From contig NZ_JAUSZD010000002.1 of the NCBI RefSeq assembly GCF_030817275.1, positions 186,001 to 250,000 of the forward strand: 64,000 nt of DNA, in the 5' to 3' direction. The notes beneath the pieces were generated by a model. The model was not told the origin of the DNA. It ran no database searches and saw nothing but the letters and a program-made list of their open reading frames with translations. A program made the translations under genes and the position numbers. The DNA is from Paenibacillus sp. V4I7 (GTDB lineage: Bacteria; Bacillota; Bacilli; Paenibacillales; NBRC-103111). Position 1 is the first letter of the stretch. Each line of letters starts with the position of its first letter. This document shows positions 24,174-33,257 of this stretch, one piece after another.

Positions 24174-25043
24174 GTGAAACAACAAACCTATTGGCAAACG
24201 ACAATCATGTATATCATTTCCATCGCTGTCTGCATCGTCATGGTCGTCCCGTTTGTATGGAGTCTTATCACTTCCATCCGTCCGGATGAAGAGATTTTCA
24301 TGCTGCCAATTCAATGGATTCCTTCCAGCATAACGTTTGAGCATTATCGTAAGGCGTTTGAGCTCGTTCCATTTGCTCTGTATTTTTGGAATTCCTTTTA
24401 CCTTGCGTTCATGGGAGTGTTATTCAACTTGCTGTTCGGCTCTTTAAGCGGATATGCCTTCGCTAAGCTTCATTTCCGCGGAAGAGATACATTGTTTAAA
24501 ATTCTGCTCGCTGCCATGATGATACCTGGTGTTGTAACGATGATCCCGCAATTTTTCGTGCTGAAGCATATTCCTTTCATGGGAGGAAATGATTGGTTGG
24601 GCGGTGGCGGCAATGGTTTGCTCAATACATTTTGGGCAATTATTTTGCCCGGTGCGTCGGGATCCTTTGCGGTATTTTTTATGAGGCAATTTTTCGTTTC
24701 TTTACCTAGTGATTTGCAGGAAGTGGCTCGAATTGAAGGCAGCGGGGAGCTTCGTATCTTTTGGAACATTTATATTCCGCTTGCGAAGCCGGCGTTGGCT
24801 ACACTCGGCATATTCACCTTTCAAGCAGGCTGGAACAGCTTTCTCGGCCCGCTCATAATGCTTAACGATCCTGCCAAGAAAACGATTCAGCTAGGCTTAG
24901 CTGCTTTTACTTATAACAAACAGGTCGACTTCGGCCCGTTGATGGCAGGTGCTTTAATTGCGGTAGTGCCGATTCTGATCTTGTTCCTGCTGCTGCAGAA
25001 GTATTTTGTGCAAGGAATCGCTTTTACAGGAACAAAAGGATAG
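24174..25043 (+). CDS. ABC transporter permease, MalG/UgpE type
   Basis: 289 residues, six membrane helices; EAA loop region LQEVARIEGSGELRIFWNIYIPLAKPALA (about 180-210). The start is GTG 24174 after AGGAGG, 12 bases beyond the first permease. No ATPase gene follows, so the importer must use a shared ATPase of the MsmX type encoded elsewhere. An unusual Gly-rich loop (GGNDWLGGGGNGLL, about 140-153) lies between helices, as seen in several MalG-like proteins. Confidence 0.92.
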   Translation: MKQQTYWQTTIMYIISIAVCIVMVVPFVWSLITSIRPDEEIFMLPIQWIPSSITFEHYRKAFELVPFALYFWNSFYLAFMGVLFNLLFGSLSGYAFAKLHFRGRDTLFKILLAAMMIPGVVTMIPQFFVLKHIPFMGGNDWLGGGGNGLLNTFWAIILPGASGSFAVFFMRQFFVSLPSDLQEVARIEGSGELRIFWNIYIPLAKPALATLGIFTFQAGWNSFLGPLIMLNDPAKKTIQLGLAAFTYNKQVDFGPLMAGALIAVVPILILFLLLQKYFVQGIAFTGTKG

Positions 25044-25073
25044 TACGCAAGTCGGACCTATAGGTGAAGCGAT

Positions 25074-26246
25074 TTGACAATTCGATTAAGAATGATTATA
25101 GCCTTGATGGTTGTTGGGATAGGCATCATCATTGCTGCTAGCTGGGGAGTGGAGACAATGGACAAAAACAATAAGATAACCGATGTGCAAGTGAGTACAA
25201 ATAGAGAAACCTGGGAGCAGCGTGCGGATCAAGCGCAAGCCGGGCTGCTTAAGCAATATTGGAATGAAAAGCGGAACTTATTCGATAATTTGTCGCCTTG
25301 CAACGATTTATGCAATGAGAAGTTCCATTATTGGTGGCAAGCGCATGGTGTAGATACGCTAGTGGACGCCTATGCGAGAACGGGCGATGCTGCGTATAAG
25401 GGCTACCTAGCGAACATGTTTCAGGGAATTTTGGACCGCAATGGCGGCGTATTGCCGAATGATTTTTACGATGATATGGAATGGTTGGCTCTAGCTTATC
25501 TCCGTGCTTATAACGCTACCGGGGAAGAGAAATACAAGGAAGCCGCGCTTGAGCTATGGGAGGATATTAAGACGGGCTGGAACGAAGAGCAAGGCGGGGG
25601 CATTGCATGGCGCAAGCCGCAGCTTGATTATAAGAATACGCCGGCGAATGCTCCAGCAGTCATTCTAGCTGCTAGATTGTATAAACAGTTCGGCAAGTCG
25701 GAGGATCTAGCTTGGGCGAAAAAGATTTACGATTGGCAGAAGGTCAATCTGGTTGATCCGGACACAGGCTTCGTCTGGGATGGGAAAAACCGCGAGGGAG
25801 ACGGCAAGATTGATAAGAGTTGGGAATTCTCCTATTGCCAAGGTGTTTACATCGGAGCAGGGGTAGCGCTGTATCAGGCGACTGGGGACAAGAGATATCT
25901 GGCGGATGCGGCTAAGACTGCCCAAGCTTCGAAGCTCAGGCTGACAAGTCCGGCAACAGGCATGCTGCCTAGTGAAAGCAATGGAGACGGCGGCTTGTTC
26001 AAAGGGATATATGTCCGTTATTTGGCGGAGCTTGTTCTTGCGGACCCTAGTCAGAAGGAGTCGCTTGAGCTTCTTGTAACGAATGCGGATAGTCTCTGGA
26101 AGTACGGGAGAGATGAGCAGCGCGTCATATTCAGTAAATCATGGGCGGCAACACCTGAGCCTGCTGAGGATTTGAGCGTGAATTTGAGCGGTGTTATGCT
26201 GCTGGAGCGTATGGCTGAGCTGGAGAAGCAGGGATTGCTAAAATAG
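25074..26246 (+). CDS. GH76 alpha-1,6-mannanase, membrane-anchored or secreted
   Basis: 390 residues. An N-terminal hydrophobic segment (about 7-23) is an uncleaved anchor or signal peptide, followed by a GH76 (alpha/alpha)6 barrel with the catalytic Asp pair in FYDDMEWLALAYLRAY (near residue 134) and GGGIAWRKPQLDYKNTPANAPAVILAARL. It cuts internal alpha-1,6-mannosidic bonds of fungal or yeast mannan backbones outside the membrane, giving oligosaccharides for the transporter. Start TTG 25074 (weak AGGTGAA) or ATG 25092. It has a close paralogue in the next gene without an exporting signal. Confidence 0.92.
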   Translation: MTIRLRMIIALMVVGIGIIIAASWGVETMDKNNKITDVQVSTNRETWEQRADQAQAGLLKQYWNEKRNLFDNLSPCNDLCNEKFHYWWQAHGVDTLVDAYARTGDAAYKGYLANMFQGILDRNGGVLPNDFYDDMEWLALAYLRAYNATGEEKYKEAALELWEDIKTGWNEEQGGGIAWRKPQLDYKNTPANAPAVILAARLYKQFGKSEDLAWAKKIYDWQKVNLVDPDTGFVWDGKNREGDGKIDKSWEFSYCQGVYIGAGVALYQATGDKRYLADAAKTAQASKLRLTSPATGMLPSESNGDGGLFKGIYVRYLAELVLADPSQKESLELLVTNADSLWKYGRDEQRVIFSKSWAATPEPAEDLSVNLSGVMLLERMAELEKQGLLK

Positions 26247-26258
26247 AACTGAGAACAG

Positions 26259-26289
26259 GGGGCAGCCGAAAATCTGCCCCTTTATTTTT
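26259..26289 (+). terminator. Rho-independent terminator
   Basis: GGGGCAG pairs with CTGCCCC, followed by TTTATTTTT. The second GH76 gene follows within 25 bases, so read-through or a weak promoter is needed for it. Confidence 0.75.
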
Positions 26290-26313
26290 AGGCACAGAGG
26301 AGTCGAGGGATAG

Positions 26314-27345
26314 ATGAATGCGGCAGCGATGGCAGAACAACTGCAAACGACTTTGCACAAGCTTTATTGGAATCCGGATACACAGATTATGAATCAATGG
26401 GACGACAGTTTAACTGTCAAACGCCCCGACGAAAATTACTATTATTGGTGGCAAGCACATGCTGCGGATGTCATCCTTGACGGCTATGCGCGAACCGGCA
26501 ATGAGGCATATTCGAACCGATTAGAGCAGCTGTTCCACGGCATTCTTCGCTCTAACGGAGGAACGTTTCGCCATCACTATTATGATGACATGCAGTGGAT
26601 GGCGCTGGCTTGGCTAAGGGCTTACGACATGACAGGTGCCCAGATGTACCGGGAAAGCGTTGCCGACTTGTGGGAAGACATCCGAGACGGATGGAATGAG
26701 CATATGGGTGGAGGGATTGCATGGCGAAAAAATCAACTGGATTACAAAAACACACCTGCTAATGCTCCAGCCGCTATCCTAGCTGCACGCCTATTTCAAC
26801 GATTTGGCGATGAGGCAGATCTGGCTTGGGCACAAAAAATCTATGATTGGAACAAAAGGACATTAACCGATTCCGTTGACGGATTCGTGTGGGATGGCAT
26901 CAATCGACTCGGCGATGAGAATATAGATATGGACTGGCAGTTTACTTATTGTCAGGGCGTCTTCATCGGAGCCGGACTCGAACTATACATCTGCACAGGG
27001 GATTCAGCTTATCTGGAGGATGCATGCCGCACGGCAACCGCGGTGAAGAACCGATTGTGTGATACTGCTGCGGGGATGCTGCCTGATGAGGGGATTAACG
27101 ATACAGGTTTATTCAAAGGGATACTAATCCGGTACCTGCTGAAGTTGGTGGAGACTTACCCCGAATTTGAGCTGCCGGCAGAGCTTATTGAGCAAAATGC
27201 AATCACACTTATGGAGCATGGAATAGACGACAAAGGACGCGTTGGCACAGACTGGAGAATGCCTCCTGAGGGCTCAATTCAGTTAAGTGTTATGCTAAGC
27301 GGCGTTATGTTACTGGAGGCGTATGTATCACTTCGAACGAAATAG
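26314..27345 (+). CDS. GH76 family protein without signal peptide (cytoplasmic paralogue)
   Basis: 343 residues; aligned by eye it parallels the preceding GH76 over its whole length (YYYWWQAHAADVILDGYARTG, YYDDMQWMALAWLRAYD with the catalytic Asp pair, GGGIAWRKNQLDYKNTPANAPAAILAARL, FVWDGINRLGD). It has no hydrophobic N-terminus, so it should act in the cytoplasm, perhaps shortening imported oligosaccharides before GH125 trims them. The ATG at 26314 has a GGAG-type site. The pair looks like a tandem duplication with later change of location. Confidence 0.92.
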   Translation: MNAAAMAEQLQTTLHKLYWNPDTQIMNQWDDSLTVKRPDENYYYWWQAHAADVILDGYARTGNEAYSNRLEQLFHGILRSNGGTFRHHYYDDMQWMALAWLRAYDMTGAQMYRESVADLWEDIRDGWNEHMGGGIAWRKNQLDYKNTPANAPAAILAARLFQRFGDEADLAWAQKIYDWNKRTLTDSVDGFVWDGINRLGDENIDMDWQFTYCQGVFIGAGLELYICTGDSAYLEDACRTATAVKNRLCDTAAGMLPDEGINDTGLFKGILIRYLLKLVETYPEFELPAELIEQNAITLMEHGIDDKGRVGTDWRMPPEGSIQLSVMLSGVMLLEAYVSLRTK

Positions 27346-27383
27346 AGACAAATTAAAGCTGAAAGGAGGTGAAAATCATAGAA

Positions 27384-27481
27384 GTGGAAGCGCATTCATA
27401 ATGACTAATTCAATGTGGACCAACTATATGGCTTGTAGAGGCTCGGATAAAGCGACTGCGAACATTTTTCTAACAACCTAA
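27384..27481 (+). CDS. Candidate overlapping micro-frames after GH76
   Basis: A very strong site AAAGGAGGTGA (27362-27372) lies after the GH76 stop. A GTG at 27384 opens five codons (MEAHS) whose TAA overlaps an ATG at 27401 as TAATG, which opens a 26-residue frame beginning MTNSMWTNYMACRG and ending at 27481. A terminator follows at 27491. The strong site and the overlap suggest translation of something here, but the frames are short and have no known relatives. Confidence 0.3.
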
Positions 27482-27490
27482 AAGGCCAAA

Positions 27491-27523
27491 GAACCTTCCC
27501 AACAAATGGGAGGGTTCATTTTA
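27491..27523. terminator. Bidirectional terminator between mannan cluster and glsA
   Basis: GAACCTTCCC pairs with GGGAGGGTTC (one G-T pair), followed by ATTTTA; on the other strand CTTTGGCCTTTT follows the stem. Confidence 0.75.
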
Positions 27524-27553
27524 TGCATATAAGAAATTGTACAACGTACAGCT

Positions 27554-28507
27554 CTAAAATAAGCTCCAATCAAATTCCTTCGACAGCGTACCCAAAAGGT
27601 GAACACCAGCTGTGCTGTTGCCTTTGCGGTTCAACGCCGGGCCGACCAAGCCGATCCCATATTGTCCGGGCACCATCGTCAAAATGCTGCCAGACACGCC
27701 GCTTTTGGCAGGCAGCCCAACGTTCATGGCGAATTCACCAGAGGCATTGTACATACCACAGGTAAACATGAACGTCTTTGCGATCTGCACGAATCGCCGC
27801 GGAATAAGGCGTTGATTACGAATCGGATCTACGCCATTGTGCGCCAGAACGAGGGCCATTATAGCCAAGTCGGTACAATTCACCTCGATGGAACAATGGC
27901 TGAAATAGACGTAGAGAACGTCGTCAACCTCACTATCCAGCACACCGTTGTCTTTCAGGAAGTAAGCTAACGAACGATTCCGATGGGCTGTATCCGACTC
28001 AGATCGAAACACACTTTGATTGATTTCAAGTGAAGGATTATGAGCGATATCTCGGAAGAAATGGAGAATCCGTTCGACCTGCTCCTTAGGATCACTACCT
28101 GCAATCAAGGATGATATCGCAATTGCCCCGGCATTGATAAGCGGGTTGAAGGGGATGCCGGGCTCGACGAGTTCGAGCTTCAGCATCGAGTTGAAATCGT
28201 CTCCGGTAGGCTCCATCCCCACCTTGGAGAAAACAATCTCTTCACCGTTATCCATCAACGCCAAAATTAGCGTAAATACTTTTGAAATACTTTGTAAGGT
28301 AAAACGGAAATTTGATTCGCCGGCCACAGAGATATTTCCTTCAGTATCCATAATACAGATACCTAGAACATCGGCCGGAGCGTTAGCAAGTTCAGGAATG
28401 TAGGAAGCAACCTGTCCGTCTGATGTATGTGCCTTGCTTTCCGTAACCCACTGAGGCAAGTGCGCCTTGAGATGCTTCCATGTTTCTGCGTGTTGTGTAT
28501 GACTCAT
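27554..28507 (-). CDS. glsA: Glutaminase (serine-dependent, beta-lactamase-like fold)
   Basis: 317 residues, close to the usual length. Motifs: SISKVF (Ser-x-x-Lys nucleophile, near residues 73-78), PFNPLINAGAIA, and GLPAKSGVSGSI near residues 268-279. The enzyme deamidates L-glutamine to glutamate and ammonia in the cytoplasm. The start is ATG 28507 with GAGGAAGGA upstream. It is the first of a set of minus-strand genes that look independent of each other. Confidence 0.95.
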   Translation of the reverse strand: MSHTQHAETWKHLKAHLPQWVTESKAHTSDGQVASYIPELANAPADVLGICIMDTEGNISVAGESNFRFTLQSISKVFTLILALMDNGEEIVFSKVGMEPTGDDFNSMLKLELVEPGIPFNPLINAGAIAISSLIAGSDPKEQVERILHFFRDIAHNPSLEINQSVFRSESDTAHRNRSLAYFLKDNGVLDSEVDDVLYVYFSHCSIEVNCTDLAIMALVLAHNGVDPIRNQRLIPRRFVQIAKTFMFTCGMYNASGEFAMNVGLPAKSGVSGSILTMVPGQYGIGLVGPALNRKGNSTAGVHLLGTLSKEFDWSLF

Positions 28508-28533
28508 TCAGAAGTCATTCCTTCCTCATTCTC

Positions 28534-29454
28534 TTAAGCCTTCCAAGCCTGTGGGTGGTTATCACTGATAAGCTCCGTTGCGCTTGCATTCGAAATAACC
28601 TGTTCAGGATTTTTGCAGCCTGGAATAACCGTTGTAACGGCATCATGCTTCAAACACCAAGCTAATGCCCATTTGGCCATATCCATGCCTTCAGGAACTT
28701 CTTCTTTTTGGATGCGCTGCACGTCCTCAAGCTTCTGTTTCACGCTCTCGGCATCATGACGATGGCGTACATCCGTGTTGCCGAACACCGCACCAGGCTT
28801 ATACTTACCGCTCAAATAGCCGCTAGCCAAAGGGACACGAGCCAGAACGCCAAGATCTTGATTCACACAGGAAGGGAAAACAAGCTCTTCTGGAGCTCGA
28901 TCCAAGCGATTATATACGACTTGAATGGCTTTGGAATTAACCTTGCTGGAGGCTTCTGTTTGATGAATATTAGCATTATTGCCAATGGATGTTCCCAAAT
29001 GACGGATTTTCCCGGCTTGAACTTGTTTGTCCAAAGTTGTCCAAAGCACATCATTATCAAATAAATCATCAGGTCCGGAATGGAATTGATATAAGTCAAT
29101 ATAGTCCGTTTGCAAAGCTTTCAGAGAATCGTCCAGTTGTTTGATAACGCCTGCGGAACTGAAGTCATCTGTTCGGGTGAACAGATCATGGAAATGGTGG
29201 CCAAATTTCGTAGCTACGATCCAGTTCTCGCGATTGCGGCGGGATAAGTAATTACCGATAAGAGATTCCGAAAGATGATCACCATAGCATTCTGCTGTAT
29301 CGATCAGATTTATACCAAGATCGGCTGCTTGATCGAGAATAGCATCTGCTTCAGCTTGCGTGTAGGTAAGTCCCCACTCTCCGCCGAACTGCCAAGTCCC
29401 AACACCCACAATGGAAACTTTCAAATCCGTTTTACCAAGTCTGCGATATTTCAT
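28534..29454 (-). CDS. Aldo/keto reductase
   Basis: About 306 residues: RRLGKTDLKVSIVGVGTWQFGG at the start, catalytic Asp/Tyr in NLIDTAECYGDHLSE, Lys in IVATKFGHH, His in DLYQFHSGP, and the NADPH-binding SASEL-type end region PGCKNPEQVISNASA. It reduces aldehydes or ketones with NADPH. The ATG at 29454 is chosen as AAGGAGAG lies 8 bases upstream; the 29484 frame has no site. The physiological substrate is unknown. Confidence 0.93.
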   Translation of the reverse strand: MKYRRLGKTDLKVSIVGVGTWQFGGEWGLTYTQAEADAILDQAADLGINLIDTAECYGDHLSESLIGNYLSRRNRENWIVATKFGHHFHDLFTRTDDFSSAGVIKQLDDSLKALQTDYIDLYQFHSGPDDLFDNDVLWTTLDKQVQAGKIRHLGTSIGNNANIHQTEASSKVNSKAIQVVYNRLDRAPEELVFPSCVNQDLGVLARVPLASGYLSGKYKPGAVFGNTDVRHRHDAESVKQKLEDVQRIQKEEVPEGMDMAKWALAWCLKHDAVTTVIPGCKNPEQVISNASATELISDNHPQAWKA

Positions 29455-29526
29455 GGCGAGCACTCTCCTTTTTAAGGTATCCAAGTTTATTAAACGCTAT
29501 AGCTTGCTCCGTGTCAAAAAGAAAAA

Positions 29527-29562
29527 GACTCTTTCCTCTCCATGAAGAGAAAAGAGCCTTTG
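29527..29562. terminator. Terminator between MFS gene and aldo/keto reductase
   Basis: CTCTTTCCTCT and AGAGAAAAGAG pair around a six-base loop, in an A-rich/T-rich setting; it serves the minus-strand MFS gene ending at 29567. Confidence 0.65.
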
Positions 29563-29566
29563 TGTA

Positions 29567-31219
29567 TTATGCGAGTTCTGGTGAAAGTTCTTCCTTTTTG
29601 CCATCTGATTTCTTTGATTTACGATCAGATACTTTAATGTTACCGATAAACAGTGTCAGAACAGCCCCAAGTAATACGAACACTAAGCCTACAATAAACA
29701 CTTGGTGAAGCGATGTAACCAGGGCATTTTTTAGAATTGGCAGCATGTGCTCCACGAATTCTTTTGGCATTTTGGCCAAGGATTCAGGATTAAGAAGGGA
29801 AGAATATAAAGCTTGTGGATTCGTATGAATCATGTCAGTCATTGAAGTAGCAAGTCCGCTTGCTTCCGCGGGAAGCTGCTTCACGACAGGGGTTAGGTCT
29901 TGCTCTAACAGCACAGATGATTTGTGATTCATAATGGCACCCAGAATCGTCATACCAAAGGTACCGCCAATTTGACGGAAAAACTGGCTGGAAGACGTGA
30001 CGACACCGAGCTCCGATTTCGGAAAGCTTTCTTGTAAGGCTAGTGTAAGGATAGGCATGACTAGACCCATACCGAGACCTAACAGAAGCATATAGCTGGA
30101 AGCAAGTAATTTTGTTGTATCAATACCCATAGTACTCAGAAGATAGAAGCCTACTGCCATAATGATCATTCCGGAAAGCATTTGTTTGCGAATTCCGATT
30201 TTATGGATGAATTGACCGGAAATAACGCTGGCCGCTATCATTGTGATCATAAGCGGCGTCATCACTGTACCGGAAGCCGAAGCACTGATACCGACGATGC
30301 CTTGCATGAAAAGCGGAACGAACATAATGGCTCCGAACATACCAACTGCCATAAGGAATCCTACGCCGTTAATTGTTGTAAAAGTTCTATTTTTAAACAA
30401 ACGAACAGGGAGAATCGGCTCTTGTGCTTTACTCTCAATAATAACGAAGGATACCAAAGATACAATGGCTAGTATGAAAAGAGCAATGATTTGCCAAGAC
30501 AACCAAGCATATTCATTACCGCCAAATGTCAAAGCAAGCAGTAAGCTGACGACCCCGGTAATCATGGTAACTATACCGGGAATATCGAACTTTACTTTAC
30601 CGATTGCTTTATGCTTCGGTAATGCGATAGAAATTAAGACAACTGCAAGGATACCGACTGGTAGGTTGATGTAAAATACCCAACGCCAGTCTAATGCGTC
30701 AACGATCCAGCCACCGACTTGGGGTCCGACTACTGACGATAAACCGAAAATCGCGCCGAATACGCCCTGCCATTTGGCACGCTGCTTACCAGTGAACAAA
30801 TCCCCGATAATAATCATTGCCATAGGCATCATAATACCGCCGCCAATACCTTGTAAGCCACGGAACAAGATAAGCTCGGTCATATTCTGAGCCATCCCGC
30901 AAAGAGCTGAAGCCCCAATGAAGATAATAAGACCTGTTACATAGATAACGCGGCGGCCGATCAAGTCAGCCAATTTACCGGCAATAGGCACGACCACGGT
31001 TGAAGTCAGCATGTAAGCTGTCGTTAGCCAAGCCATCAACCCAAGGCCGCCGAGCTCACCGACGATACGCGGCATAGCTGTTCCGACAATGGTACCGTCT
31101 AATGCGCCAAATAGCATGGCAATAATAAGCCCTGTAAGCAGGAGACCTCGATTTTTGAGTTCTGGTGCTGCATTTGCTTCTATAGAATTCTCTGAAGCTG
31201 TTTTTTGTATGATTTCCAC
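29567..31219 (-). CDS. DHA2 family multidrug exporter (MFS, 14 membrane segments)
   Basis: 550 residues, EmrB/QacA type. Motif A AGKLADLIGRRVIYVTG (about 80-96), DALDWRWVFYINLPVGI (motif D1-like, about 170-186) and QFFRQIGGTFGMTILGA near 410-426 mark the drug:proton antiporter-2 group. The membrane segments fit a 14-helix plan with a long loop near residues 440-500. It should export hydrophobic toxic compounds. A MarR regulator lies 26 bases upstream on the same strand, so both form an autoregulated operon. Confidence 0.94.
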   Translation of the reverse strand: MEIIQKTASENSIEANAAPELKNRGLLLTGLIIAMLFGALDGTIVGTAMPRIVGELGGLGLMAWLTTAYMLTSTVVVPIAGKLADLIGRRVIYVTGLIIFIGASALCGMAQNMTELILFRGLQGIGGGIMMPMAMIIIGDLFTGKQRAKWQGVFGAIFGLSSVVGPQVGGWIVDALDWRWVFYINLPVGILAVVLISIALPKHKAIGKVKFDIPGIVTMITGVVSLLLALTFGGNEYAWLSWQIIALFILAIVSLVSFVIIESKAQEPILPVRLFKNRTFTTINGVGFLMAVGMFGAIMFVPLFMQGIVGISASASGTVMTPLMITMIAASVISGQFIHKIGIRKQMLSGMIIMAVGFYLLSTMGIDTTKLLASSYMLLLGLGMGLVMPILTLALQESFPKSELGVVTSSSQFFRQIGGTFGMTILGAIMNHKSSVLLEQDLTPVVKQLPAEASGLATSMTDMIHTNPQALYSSLLNPESLAKMPKEFVEHMLPILKNALVTSLHQVFIVGLVFVLLGAVLTLFIGNIKVSDRKSKKSDGKKEELSPELA

Positions 31220-31245
31220 TTATACCACTCCTTGAATAAGATGAA

Positions 31246-31674
31246 TTAATAAAAATCAGTAAGCTTTTCAAAGGCACTCACAAGAATACGCATTTCTTCA
31301 GGTGGAAGCTGGGATAGTCCGCGTGCAATCACTTCTTTCTGGACATCTTCCGCCTGTTTGAGTATGGCCTTTCCGGTTTCGGTTATTTCAACCAACACAA
31401 TACGTCGATCAGTTTCATGGTGTTTACGAATGACATGCCCACTTTGGACAAGTCGGTCAATCATAACGGTGATCGCACTTGGTTTAACGCCCAGTTTCTC
31501 AGCGAGATGAGTTTGTTTCGGCGTACCTTCTTTAGATATCATGAAGAGCATGAATAATTGTGGCCCCGTTAACTCTGAATCTAACTGGGTAAGTACGGTG
31601 TGGCTAATTTTTCGATGAGCCGTTTCAAATGTTGTTCGGAAACGATTGGTATAAGCTATTAATTCATCTTCCAT
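31246..31674 (-). CDS. MarR family regulator of the exporter operon
   Basis: About 142 residues with a MarR winged helix (GTPKQTHLAEKLGVKPSAITVMIDRLVQSGHVIRKHHETDRRIVLVEITETGKAIL). It probably represses itself and the DHA2 exporter and is relieved by a drug-like ligand. ATG 31674 is preferred with AAGGAGG 8 bases upstream; the TTG at 31680 is only two bases from that site. A dyad TAAACA-ATAAAA-TGTTTA lies upstream at 31716-31733 as candidate operator. Confidence 0.92.
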   Translation of the reverse strand: MEDELIAYTNRFRTTFETAHRKISHTVLTQLDSELTGPQLFMLFMISKEGTPKQTHLAEKLGVKPSAITVMIDRLVQSGHVIRKHHETDRRIVLVEITETGKAILKQAEDVQKEVIARGLSQLPPEEMRILVSAFEKLTDFY

Positions 31675-31715
31675 ATCCAAATCCTCCTTACATCTTAATT
31701 AAAGTATGAAATTAT

Positions 31716-31733
31716 TAAACAATAAAATGTTTA
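31716..31733. promoter_or_regulatory. Candidate MarR operator
   Basis: TAAACA and TGTTTA form a perfect dyad around ATAAAA in a very AT-rich region 42-59 bases upstream of the MarR start; a further palindrome GTTTAAAC lies near 31745. Confidence 0.45.
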
Positions 31734-31823
31734 TATGAATTAATGTTTAAACTATTTAAATAAAATATACGCCGCTGATCATTCGAAGTCAACTGGGAAA
31801 TTCATACCTGGGGGCTAGTTCAC

Positions 31824-31852
31824 TTGCATATCAGGCATATCTTGCATATAAT
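31824..31852 (+). promoter_or_regulatory. Promoter of the pheST operon
   Basis: TTGCAT (31824-31829), exactly 17 bases, TATAAT (31847-31852). Transcription would begin near 31859, at the start of the T-box leader. Confidence 0.8.
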
Positions 31853-31859
31853 AATTGGT

Positions 31860-32149
31860 ACATATATGTGAAAATGCTTTGACGGAGAAGAGTATGCAGT
31901 GCTTCTTGACAGGGAGGGAAAGCCAACGATTGAGAGCTATCCCCGAGAATCAGGCTGCAGAAGTTCGCTCCCGAGCAGTCCTTTGAACAGAAGCTTACTA
32001 ACAGCTTCTCATTAGAGGGAACCGGACACATCGTCCGTTATCTGAAATGAAGTGAGAATCGTTTATTTGGCCTATCTGCCAATGAACGAATCTAATTAGG
32101 GTGGTACCACGGCTTTTCGTCCCTTGTAAGGGAGCGGAAAGTCTTTTTT
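31860..32149 (+). ncRNA. T-box leader of pheST
   Basis: The 290-base leader ends with the conserved T-box TTAGGGTGGTACCACGG (32096-32112), which pairs with the uncharged tRNA acceptor end, followed at once by the terminator GGCTTTTCGTCCCTT/AAGGGAGCGGAAAGTC plus TTTTTT (32111-32149). A stem I region with GA/AG bulge-like elements occupies the first half. TTC at 31964-31966 is a candidate phenylalanine specifier codon, though I have not resolved the full stem I fold. Low charged tRNA-Phe should favour the antiterminator and expression of pheST. Confidence 0.93.
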
Positions 32150-32197
32150 GTGTTTTCATTTAGGGTGATTCAGGGGCCTAATTCAGGAGGGATTTCG

Positions 32198-33232
32198 ATG
32201 AAAGAGCGGTTAGAAGCTTTGAAGCAGGAAGCGCTGCAGGAGCTAAGCGGCGTACAAAGTCAGCAGGAGCTTAATGATCTACGTATTAAATATTTGGGTA
32301 AAAAAGGTCCACTAACCGAGGTGCTACGCGGTATGGGCGCATTAAGTGCGGAAGAAAGACCGGTTATCGGCCAAGTAGCGAACGACGTTCGTGCAGCTAT
32401 CGAAACCGTTATTGAAGAAAAGCAAGCAGCGTACCAACAGCAAGAAACAGAGAACAGATTGCGTGCAGAAATGATTGACGTAACGCTTCCGGGTCGCCCT
32501 TCAAAGCAAGGGGCCGTGCATCCTTTAAGCAAAGTTATCCAAGAAATTGAAGACATTTTCATTGGAATGGGTTACACAGTCGCAGAAGGTCCAGAGGTAG
32601 AGCAGGATTACTACAACTTTGAGGCGCTTAATCTGCCGAAGGATCACCCAGCTCGCGATATGCAGGACTCGTTCTATATTACTGATGAAATTCTAATGCG
32701 TACACAAACCTCCCCTGTTCAAGTTAGAACGATGGAGAAACGCAAAGGGGAAGTTCCGATCAAAATCATTTGTCCGGGGAAAGTATACCGCCGCGATGAC
32801 GACGATGCGACACATTCCCATATGTTTACCCAAATCGAGGGTCTGGTCATCGACCGTAACGTACGGATGAGTGATCTGAAAGGAACGTTGCTTCAATTCG
32901 TTCAAGAGATGTATGGCAAAGAGACGAGAATTCGCTTGCGTCCAAGCTTCTTCCCGTTCACAGAGCCAAGCGTTGAAGTTGATGTCAGCTGTGCAATGTG
33001 TGGCGGCGTTGGCTGCCGTACTTGTAAACAAACGGGTTGGTTAGAAATCCTAGGAGCGGGCATGGTACATCCGCGCGTTCTGGAGATGGGTGGATATGAT
33101 CCGAAGGAATACACAGGTTTTGCATTCGGAATGGGCGTTGAGCGCATTGCGATGCTGAAATACGGGATTGAAGATATTCGTCATTTCTACACGAACGATT
33201 TGCGGTTCTTAAAGCAATTCTTACACTTGTAA
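32198..33232 (+). CDS. pheS: Phenylalanyl-tRNA synthetase alpha subunit
   Basis: 344 residues, the standard length. An N-terminal coiled coil is followed by class II motifs: [19 protein letters not shown], motif 2 [18 protein letters not shown], and motif 3 [17 protein letters not shown]. It forms the catalytic half of the alpha2-beta2 enzyme that charges tRNA-Phe. ATG 32198 has AGGAGGG 6-7 bases upstream, while the longer frame from 32150 begins inside the terminator. PheT follows after 25 bases. Confidence 0.98.
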   Translation: MKERLEALKQEALQELSGVQSQQELNDLRIKYLGKKGPLTEVLRGMGALSAEERPVIGQVANDVRAAIETVIEEKQAAYQQQETENRLRAEMIDVTLPGRPSKQGAVHPLSKVIQEIEDIFIGMGYTVAEGPEVEQDYYNFEALNLPKDHPARDMQDSFYITDEILMRTQTSPVQVRTMEKRKGEVPIKIICPGKVYRRDDDDATHSHMFTQIEGLVIDRNVRMSDLKGTLLQFVQEMYGKETRIRLRPSFFPFTEPSVEVDVSCAMCGGVGCRTCKQTGWLEILGAGMVHPRVLEMGGYDPKEYTGFAFGMGVERIAMLKYGIEDIRHFYTNDLRFLKQFLHL

Positions 33233-33257
33233 GCATCAGGAAAAGGAGGGGTTAAGC

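Noticed and set aside
32150-32197. Upstream in-frame ATG for pheS
   Set aside because: It begins right at the T-box terminator and lacks a ribosome binding site; the ATG at 32198 gives the standard 344-residue protein.
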